From Phymorhynchus buccinoides (Eukaryota; Mollusca; Gastropoda; Neogastropoda; Raphitomidae): 64,000 nt of DNA. Positions within the stretch are counted from its first letter, which is position 1. Every line of letters begins with the position of its first letter. The notes beneath the pieces are model-generated. The model was given only the letters and a program-made list of their open reading frames with translations. It was not told the origin of the DNA and did not search any database. The stretch spans positions 18,952,571-19,016,570 of the forward strand of contig CM065687.1 in NCBI GenBank assembly GCA_017654935.2, in the 5' to 3' direction. Shown piece by piece: positions 57,312-64,000 of this stretch. Both the position numbers and the translations under genes were made by a program.

Positions 57312-60300
57312 CACGCACCACAAAACACAGCACAAACCTCTTAAATCAATCTTCCCTCACGTGCACACAACGATAGACAACTGATCAAATATTTAGGGCG
57401 CAGCAGGAAAAAGATGGGTTTTAAGAGAGGTTTTGAATGAGGAGACTGAGTTGGAGTGTCGGAGAGGAGAAGGCAGAGAATTCCACAGAGATGGTGCTTG
57501 ACAAGAAAAAGAACGTTGGCCAGCAGATTTGAGACGGATGGAGGGAATGGAAAGGAGACGAGAATCAGAAGACGAACGTAGTTGGCGAGCTGGGACATAG
57601 AGATGAAGAAGATCAGAGAGATACTGGGGAGCTTGATCATTCAGTGACTTGAAGGCAAGGAGGAGAATTTTGTAGTCAATACGTGATTGAACTGGGAGCC
57701 AATGTAGGAAACGAAGAACCGGAGTGATGTGATCGTACCTAGGGGAGCGAGAAATGAGACGAGCAGCATTATTCTGGACCCGTTGGAGCTTAGAGATGAG
57801 AATTGATGGACAGCCAGCAAGAAGTGAGTTACAGTAGTCAAGGCGAGACAGGACAAAAGCACATACTAAAGTCTTCAGGGCATCCTGAGAGAGGAAACGA
57901 CGGATGGAACTAATTCTTCGAAGTTCTAGATAGCAAGCCTTGCAAACATTGGAAACATGCTGTTTGAAAGAAAGGGTTTGGTCCAAAGTAACACCATAAG
58001 TAACATGATATACAAAATTAGAATAATTGTGTGTCCTTTAAAATAAAGAATTATTTTCATTTAACCCCTTCTCCAAAACCGGAATGTGTCGGCTGAATGC
58101 AGCGGGGAGACCAGTGAACACTGAAAACCGGACACATGCATACCTCACTCATTATGGCCTTATGGTCTGGGAACGCAGAAGAATTAGAAGATTTACCCCC
58201 TTGACTGCCAGAGAAAATGAGAGAAAAAAACATTTTAAAAATCATGACATGGAACAAAGAGAACCGGTAGAGCCAATCTGGCAAAATGTGGTTATGGGGA
58301 TATTCAAACCCTCTTGACTATGTTAAAGCAAAAAGCAGCATACCAGAGTTATTCCCCTTCATCTGATGATGTCATCGGTGACGTCATCAAGCATGTATGT
58401 GGTACGTTATATGGCAGTCAAGGGGTTAAGGTGTAAAAAGAGAAAAGACTATGTTTGCATTGCTTAACGTGTTGGGACTGTAGTTTCAATACTGTTTGGT
58501 CATGGGTTGTTCGTGATTTACATTTGGTGGAAGGTTATAAAGAGTATCATACAAACTGTGACAAAGAACGTAGTACAGGGGTGCATGTGGGTTTGCCTGA
58601 AGCCTGAATTCAGGCAGTTTGATGCAGGTTCAGAGTGGTCTGCCTGAAAAAATCCACTCCCACAAGGAGTTACGCTCTTGAACTGATCACAAGGTTTAGA
58701 GCTGGAAATGAAAATTCAGGCAAATTGTGTCTAACATGCACCCATGACAGTATTAAGTTTTTGATTTTTTTTTCCTCTCATCATTCGGAATGCTAGAACT
58801 TAGAAGTTGAAGTATTATGTGTACCGGGTATATACAGACTTTGCTAGCTATGTAGCAGATTTTCCATGCAAGTTATTGGCCGATTTTGATGGAATTTGGT
58901 GAACAGGTATGGTTTCTTGCCAGAAGCCTCGGAAGCGAAGACAAATTTATGTGTTCTCATGTTTATGTATATTTTGTTGTTCCTTTTTTCCCGTTTTCTT
59001 TTTCCTTTCTTTTTAAGGGAGGATTGGGGATTAGGGTGCACTAGAGTCTCAGTACCTCCTTGCTAAGTGTATATTTTACTGTATTGTGAGTGTGATATTC
59101 ATGGGTGAAAGTTTTCCTTCTCAGCAAGGATTTCTTTAATTTTAAAATCAGAAAATAAGGAAATCCTTATTTTCAAATTTTTAAGAAAAAAAATAAATTG
59201 ACTGATTTAAGCCATCATAGGCCATGAAGTGTGTTTTTACCTAGAACATTCAACGTTCATTTTAGAGTTTAAAACATTTCGTAAATGTGAATGAAAGACC
59301 TCAGGAGAGCTCACGAAATAGGCATTTATCTGCACATTCTTGTCAGATTCTGGGGGGCAGAAAGAGGCCTCCGGAAATTAGGCCCCAGGAACCCAATGCA
59401 CCTTTTCCTTATTTTCAAACTCTGTCGCTTTCACCCATGGATATTCCAAGTGTTGTTTTCAGGTGTCAATGGGTGTAATAGTATACTAAATACTCACAGT
59501 ACAGATGCTATGCACAAATGTGCTTTCAAGCACCAAACTGTATAATCCGACTCTACACGTAGAAATATTTGAAATTGGTCATCAGAATATGTAACATACA
59601 ACCCCATATTTTATAAGGCGCACCTGATTATATTATCAGTCAGGGGTAAGGCGTAGGGATCTCGGTCTGGGGAAAAAAGTATCGCCTTATAGTCCGTAAA
59701 ATGCAGTACTTATTGACAGATGTGAGATACAAAATATGCAGAGATGGTGCTAGAAATTTTCACTTTAGGCCATTTGGCCTAAACAGCCACAAAACCTTAG
59801 GCCAATTTCAACAATTTTAGGCCCTCTCACTCGGTCAACATAAACTCTCACTGACAATGAATTTGATTTGTTTTTTTAACTGTCAGATCACACAGACTCG
59901 CACTATGGTGTGGCAAACAGCCGCCATAAGCAGCAAGGGAAGCAACTCTCACGAGGCAATTGGCCTTGTCACATACTAGCAAAATCATGATGCGACAAAG
60001 TTAGCTTTTTGATCTCGGTCACACGCGGTGCAACTGCAAGCAAACTTTGTTTCACTTCGTTGTTCATAAAAAAAACGGACATACTCGTGCCGATTTGGTA
60101 ATCAAACCTTCGGCCCACTGAGCCGACAGGACGGTTGACTTTTAGGACATTTTTTGTAATTTTCGGCGAATCGCCGAATGCCGATGGCAAACAACAACCC
60201 TGATATGTGTGAAACATTGACTCTTCTAGTAGTTCTAGCACCATGGGCGAATACATTCGCCCAAGACATCACTCTACACTCCCACCAAATGCAAAGACGT

Positions 60301-63300
60301 TCACTGACAAGCACCCTGCCATATGTTTGTCTGCTTTTAGAGCTTATATCACTGTTTCTTCTGTTGAAGCAACGCATGAACACTCAGACAAATAAATTAC
60401 TCCGCTTTTGTTGGTTGAGATGCAATGGACAGCCAAGAATGTCAAAAAATACATGGCACTAGAAGAGTAAAATGGGTGTTAAAATAATCAAGACGTGTAA
60501 CCCATCTTCTTCTTCTTCTGCGTTTCCATACCATATGGTCATAATGGATAAGGTATGTATGTGTCCGTTTTTCAGTTTTCACTGGTCTCCCTGATGCGCA
60601 CAGCCAACACATTCCGATTTTGGAGGAGCTCAAAGGAGAAAAATTATTTGAAAGATGTTTTTGAAAAAAAAGGTGAGAGAATGGGCCAATAAGTCAGAAA
60701 GACAGCAGATGACAGAGGGCAAAGGGAAAAGGCAGAGTCAAATAGAGTGGCAGATTAGAGGAAGTTACAAGCACAGAACTTCAAGATGGTGAGGGGACTA
60801 TATTTACAGAAAACCCCCACCAGTATCCCCACGGGGAGAGACTCGTGGAGGGGAGCAGGGTCGTCCAGCTCCCCGTATGGAGGCACGAGGCATCCATCCA
60901 ACCACTGCCCCTAGTGTATAACCCATCAAACATTGACAGGTGTGATATGTGAAGTGTGTTTCCAGAGACCTGGTCCATCTCCTGCAGTCGAGGCACACGA
61001 CTGTATTCCTGGTGTCTGGGGGGTTCCGGCGGCTGATCGAACCTGTCGCTGCCCTCCTCCACATTCCCAAGGGAAACATCTTCGCCAACACCCTTTTCTT
61101 CGAAGAAAGTAAATGTATTTTGTTGTTGTTGCCTCAGTTGTTTATATGTAACATATATTTTACGGACTATAAGGCGCACCCCCCAAATGTTACACCAAAT
61201 TCAGATTCTGTTATTATAGTTTCTTACTATATTATCAGTCACATTGCAAGGCGCAGGGGTCTCAGTCTAGGGAAAAAAGTATCGCCTTATTATAGTTTCT
61301 TACTATATTATCAGTCACATTACAAGGCGCAAGGGTCTCAGTCTAGGGAAAAAAGTATCGCCTTATTATAGTTTCTTACTACATTATCAGTCACATTACA
61401 AGGCGCAGGGGTCTCAGTCTAGGGAAAAAAGTATCGCCTTCTAGTCCGTAAAATATTAATAGGTAAAATAATGTTATGTACAGTATGTCATTGTCATCTT
61501 TGTTCGGCTAAACTCACAGAATCTGCGACAGGTATTGTTCTCTCAGGTATGTGTCTGCCTGTCTGATTGTGTGTTGTGTGTGTGTCTGATTGTGTGTGTG
61601 TGTGTGTCTGATTGTGTGTGTGTGTCTGATTGTGTGTGTGTGTGTCTGATTGTGTGTGTGTGTTGTGTGTGTGTCTGAGTGTGTGTCTGATTGTGTGTAT
61701 TCCAATTTTCTTAAAATCTGGGCGGATTTTGATTCTTTTCTCTCTCTCTCTCTGTCGTCAAATTGATTACAGAGCGAAAGACAGCAACGAAACTAACACT
61801 ACGAACACATTTGCACAGTATATCCTCACTTTTTATGTGATCCTGATGTAAACCTTCTACTGAGAATTGTTCTTTTCCAAGTTCATGACCTTCCCAGGTT
61901 TAAAAAAAAAAATTTGATGAACATTTCTTGTAATATCCAATTTTCTCGAAACATATCATTTAGTATATGGTGGATTTTAATACAATTTAGAAGAGCCGCA
62001 GCTTGGCAAGCTTTAATCTCAATTTTCATGACCATGCCGATTGTAGTTGATTTTGGTTTACCTTTACCCCTGTGCTATAGGGAAACCCTTTCTTTACCCA
62101 GTCCTGTTATTAGGTATTTGGTATTAGGTACTTTATAGTCACAGAGGCGTCTCTGTGAAATTCGGGTTGCTCCCACCTGGAGAGCGCGTCGTAGCCAGAG
62201 GCGTGCCACCCAATTTGTTTTTTGTGGGGGGGGGGGGGGGGGGGGGTTGCATGCGATTTTTGTGACTGATGAGGAAGGAAAGGAGTGGTGGTAAATTTTG
62301 ACCAAATGACAGCTTTTTCATTGCCACTGGAATTAACTTGTGCTAAGTGCATGGGTACATGGGACCTCGGTTTATCGTCTCATCCAAAAGACTCAGACCG
62401 TAAGGCCTAGTGCAAATTGAGCGGGAAAATTCCCTGTACCCAGCTTCAATCTCTGGTTTACTTGACACAAGGCGAACGCGTTGCCTCTGTGGGCCAGTGA
62501 GACAGGGGAAGGGGGAGTAGTGTAAGCTCAGGGGAAAGAGGAGGAGGGTGTGGGGGTGGAGGGAGAAAATGTACACAGGCAGCTAGTGAGCTGAGTTTCT
62601 CCCATATGTTGGTCAGTCTGGCCGGGTTTGCACTGTCGCAATGCTTCTGGTCAACTTTTGTTTTCTATTTTTATTGTTTTTAGGCTCATTCCTGAAAACA
62701 GAGCGAGTCTGTTCTCATAGTTGTGTGTGTCTGTGGAAAATCAAGATCAGAAAAGATGCTATGGCCTTGATGATTGCAGGCTCTGGATCTTGCGCAAGGA
62801 TGTTGAAGAAGAATGTGTTTGTACTTTGTAGAAGTGATTGGGTCCGTAGTACAAATACTGTTTGATTACCAAATTTTCATGTTTTAACCCTTTCGCCACC
62901 AGCCATTTTTCAGCCAAAAAATGCCATGAAATTTAACTGGATAAGAAAACAAATTATCTGCAATATTGAGAATTCCTTACCTCCCAAAATTACGAAAATG
63001 TTGTCTTCAGATAACAGACCCTGATTTGATGACTTTTAGTGACATGGGTGTTAAATCATTCCATGCTGGCCAGTTGCTTCCCTTTGCAAGCGTTCTGTAC
63101 TGGCCGATTTGCATAGGTTGCCAAAAAATTATTTTCTAAATAATGGTAACAGATACAAACGTGACATTTTGGCAATATGTACACAATATACAGTACTAAC
63201 ACCTGCAACAGTTTCAAAGCATCCACTTGATTAGTTTTGATTTGTGATATTTTAAAATAAATGCATGTTTTGTCAAGCCAGGCACACTCATAATAGCGAA

Positions 63301-64000
63301 AATATAATTTTAAGGTCCCAAATTAGCCTACAGCCAGGTGACACCAATTTTATAATCACTACTTGTGGCGGTGCCATAGCCGATGAGGTTTAACCGAGGC
63401 GTGGTCACCGCTACAGCTATCTGTATTAATAAAAAATCGGGACTTTACTGGTTTCGTACTGCCTCCGGGCATTGCCTCCAGTATTGTTCCCACCATATTT
63501 GTATTTACAAATGTCCCATATGTGTCTGATTCAGACCAAGAGGACGTAAAACTCCATTCTCCATTCCAGCCTACAGCCAGCCAGTCAGTGTTAGAGGCAT
63601 GAATGAAACGTAGTAGTAGCCCTCTGAGCCACTTTGAAGCACGCATGACTGTTAACCTATGAACTATGAATTTTTAAAGTTCACATGCGATATCCCATTA
63701 CCTTAGTAACGAGGCGTTGGGCGCATGCCCTGCGACGAGAGCGCAGGTTAGTATAGAAAGAGTTAAACCATTGTGGTGCATAAATGCGACATTGGCGGCG
63801 GAAGGGTTAAAACATTTTGTGGTGATTATTTGTTTTTTAGGTCAAGATCTTTTTTCTCTTACTCTCTCTTCTTGCCCTCTCCTTCTGTCCATTTGTTTTT
63901 ATTTTCTTTCCAGAAAATTTATTGTGATTAATCATAGCGGAAGTTGTTTCTTTGATGCTCTTTCGTGTTGAACAGCGTCAGGCCAGTACAGCGGTTTTGA
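55372..64000 (+). CDS. PSPH: Phosphoserine phosphatase, first four coding exons (partial)
   Basis: Join 55392-55543, 56469-56603, 60966-61108, 63976 to beyond 64000. Phases 2, 2, 1 agree. The enzyme removes phosphate from O-phosphoserine, the last step of serine synthesis, in the cytosol; HAD superfamily. Visible residues: FDVDSTV with nucleophile D24 and D26, [21 protein letters not shown] (R69), and LVSGGFRRL with S113 (motif II). The remaining motifs (Lys and the GDGATD block) lie past the window. Start: ATG 55392 follows an acceptor 20 bp upstream, so at least one untranslated exon precedes it. Sequence agrees closely with animal PSPH over 144 residues and the next exon. Confidence 0.94.
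55585..55995 (+). mobile_element. Dispersed element E in PSPH intron 1, GAA-tailed
   Basis: GTGGGGATACCGGGGGGTC, then a break with GT-rich insert (about 55625-55730), then CCTTCTGGAAGTTCTGTGC, and end GCTGGGCCTAACAATTTC with GAAGAAGAAGAAGA tail. The break is absent from other copies, so it is probably a small insertion. Confidence 0.7.
56135..56335. repeat. GT microsatellite, interrupted
   Basis: Multiple GT blocks broken by CACTGT and CACGT words. Confidence 0.93.
56469..56603 (+). CDS. PSPH: PSPH exon 2 (coding)
   Basis: Acceptor ACTAACAG; codes [37 protein letters not shown] and PPQLSEGI plus two bases. Donor CA|GTAGGT. A stop would follow if the donor were skipped, which supports this choice. 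Confidence 0.94.
56820..57325. repeat. CA microsatellite complex
   Basis: Three long CA blocks (56835-56995, 57140-57162, 57215-57310) with CACGCA variants. It lies in the 3' UTR of the LINE end. Confidence 0.95.
57393..57986 (-). pseudogene. L2-like RT C-terminal fragment
   Basis: 197 codons: [94 protein letters not shown], and [20 protein letters not shown] near the C-terminus. The frame is intact and ends TAG-like at about 57393, so this end is complete while the RT core is missing. Related to 24058-24721 but clearly diverged. Confidence 0.9.
58080..58190 (+). mobile_element. 3' fragment of dispersed element E
   Basis: GGAATGTGTCGGCTGAATGC, GCGGGGAGACCAGTGAACAC and CATTATGGCCTTATGGTCTG match 17565-17660 and the reverse of 60505-60625. 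It ends in GAAGAATTAGAAGA. Confidence 0.72.
58192..58429. mobile_element. TTAA MITE, family P2
   Basis: TTTA-CCCCCTTGACTGCCAGAG on the left, TATGGCAGTCAAGGGG-TTAA on the right, with GATGATGTCATCGGTGACG near the right end. It is in reverse orientation to the copy at 18204. Confidence 0.8.
58430..59595 (+). other. PSPH intron 2, unique sequence
   Basis: No exon or clear repeat. A CCTGAATTCAGGCA palindrome near 58605 and related words to 58730 look like a small local repeat. Confidence 0.55.
59600..59710. mobile_element. MITE of the ACTATAAGGCGCA family, short copy
   Basis: TATTTTATAAGGCGCACCTG on the left, AGTATCGCCTTATAGTCCGT and AAAATGC on the right, with TTATATTATCAGTCAGG between. Confidence 0.75.
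59744..60244. mobile_element. TIR element with ATGGTGCTAGAA ends
   Basis: ATGGTGCTAGAA on the left and TTCTAGCACCAT on the right are exact 12-base inverted repeats about 500 bp apart. The interior has GGCCATTTGGCC and no open frame of note. Single copy in the window, so the call rests on the ends only. Confidence 0.6.
60500..60910 (-). mobile_element. Dispersed element E, minus orientation, full copy
   Basis: Read on the minus strand it has GGATGGATGCCTCGTGCCTC, CTCCCCGTGGGGATACTGG, CTTGAAGTTCTGTGCTTG, GGAATGTGTTGGCTGTGCGC and a GAAGAAGAAGAAG tail. It ends about 55 bp before the next PSPH exon. Confidence 0.78.
60966..61108 (+). CDS. PSPH: PSPH exon 3 (coding)
   Basis: Acceptor TGTGTTTCCAG; enters in phase 2 (Q96) and leaves in phase 1 (GAAA|GTAAAT). 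Codes [40 protein letters not shown] and NTLFFEE. LVSGGF is HAD motif II. Confidence 0.94.
61154..61456. mobile_element. MITE of the ACTATAAGGCGCA family with threefold core
   Basis: ATATTTTACGGACTATAAGG on the left and CTAGTCCGTAAAATAT on the right. The core TTATAGTTTCTTACTATATT with GGGTCTCAGTCTAGGG and AAAAGTATCGCCTT is repeated three times at about 85-89 bp. Confidence 0.9.
61565..61700. repeat. GT/GTCTGATT microsatellite
   Basis: GTGTGTCTGATT units repeat six or seven times with GT runs. Confidence 0.93.
62136..62420 (-). mobile_element. Broken SINE copy with poly-G interruption
   Basis: AGTCACAGAGGCGTCTCTGTG and TGCTCCCACCTGGAGAGCGC match the end of the SINE at 20655. A G run (62225-62246) and unique bases interrupt, then GGGACCTCGGTTTATCGTCT and CATCCAAAAGACTCAGACC resume the body. 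Confidence 0.65.
62421..62883 (+). other. PSPH intron 3, nothing recognised
   Basis: No exon seen; an AG after T-rich sequence near 62682 is not followed by PSPH-like codons. Confidence 0.55.
62884..63810. mobile_element. TTAA MITE, family P1, interrupted by a retroposon-like insert
   Basis: TTAA-CCCTTTCGCCACCAGCC on the left, TTGGCGGCGGAAGGG-TTAA on the right. P1 sequence stops after TTAAATCATT (63051-63060) and resumes at TTAAACCATTGTGGTGC (about 63762). The near-repeat of about 10 bp around the 700-bp insert looks like a target duplication. The insert contains the inverse of 18480-18600. Confidence 0.75.
63976..64000 (+). CDS. PSPH: PSPH exon 4, 5' end only
   Basis: Acceptor TTGAACAG at 63975. 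The 25 bases complete a Thr codon with the previous exon and read SGQYSGF then GA, matching the GEYAGFD block that follows this point in animal PSPH. Phase 1 agrees with exon 3. The exon runs out of the window. Confidence 0.85.

Larger units (their letters stand above)
56671..57986 (-). mobile_element. L2-like LINE 3' end, minus orientation
   Basis: On the minus strand it runs from the RT C-terminal part (57986-57393) through a 3' UTR with CA repeats (about 57330-56830) to the GCGCTTTAC hairpin and a TTATTATTATT tail at 56671. A 5'-truncated copy with a tail is the usual product of target-primed reverse transcription. Confidence 0.88.

Noticed and set aside
56066..57333. Cys-Val and Thr-His rich frames
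   Set aside because: Translations of GT/CA repeats.
62680..62865. Additional PSPH exon after the TTTTTAG near 62682
   Set aside because: The following codons do not match the family and would break the phase that fits 63976.

Overview
The window is metazoan nuclear DNA. It has long GT-AG introns, two recognisable animal genes on the + strand, several non-LTR retrotransposon fragments, tRNA-like SINEs, many small inverted-repeat (MITE-like) elements and abundant microsatellites. The repeat style and gene structure suggest a marine invertebrate. My best guess is a gastropod mollusc, but nothing here proves it.

Layout: 1-7690 is repeats: a 143-bp tandem array, duplicated AGGTCA-rich dispersed repeats, about 1 kb of GA repeat and a fold-back element. 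7691-9975 (minus) is a broken CR1/L2-like LINE with a PHD-type finger, an ORF1 and an endonuclease but no reverse transcriptase. 10673-32520 is a nine-exon gene for a proton/myo-inositol cotransporter (SLC2A13/HMIT family). All phases agree, and the spliced reading frame is exactly 648 codons plus stop once a 58-bp frame-breaking insertion in exon 3 is left out. 32521-55371 holds no recognised host gene. It is a graveyard of TIR elements, many at TTAA sites and some nested, with a lysine-rich ORF of unknown identity (42030-42965, minus), a reverse-transcriptase fragment split by a 1.24-kb insertion (48060-50600), a large palindrome (45370-46375) and an AGGTCA-rich array (52380-53400). 55372-64000 carries the first four coding exons of phosphoserine phosphatase (PSPH). 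The fourth is cut off by the window end.

The most interesting pattern is in the transporter gene. Four different tandem arrays sit on its splice junctions and carry copies of splice sites. The exon 3 donor is repeated at 90-bp intervals, always in frame. The exon 6 acceptor plus the first bases of the exon is repeated about 17 times. A 69-bp unit with an acceptor-like core is repeated 13 times before exon 8. The exon 9 acceptor is repeated about every 133 bp. Exon 8 also has a 211-bp tandem duplication that copies its donor, and that copy is split by a MITE. The gene looks like a natural record of repeat growth at exon-intron borders.

The two host genes are unrelated metabolically except that both are small-molecule housekeeping functions (inositol uptake; last step of serine synthesis). 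Nothing suggests co-regulation.
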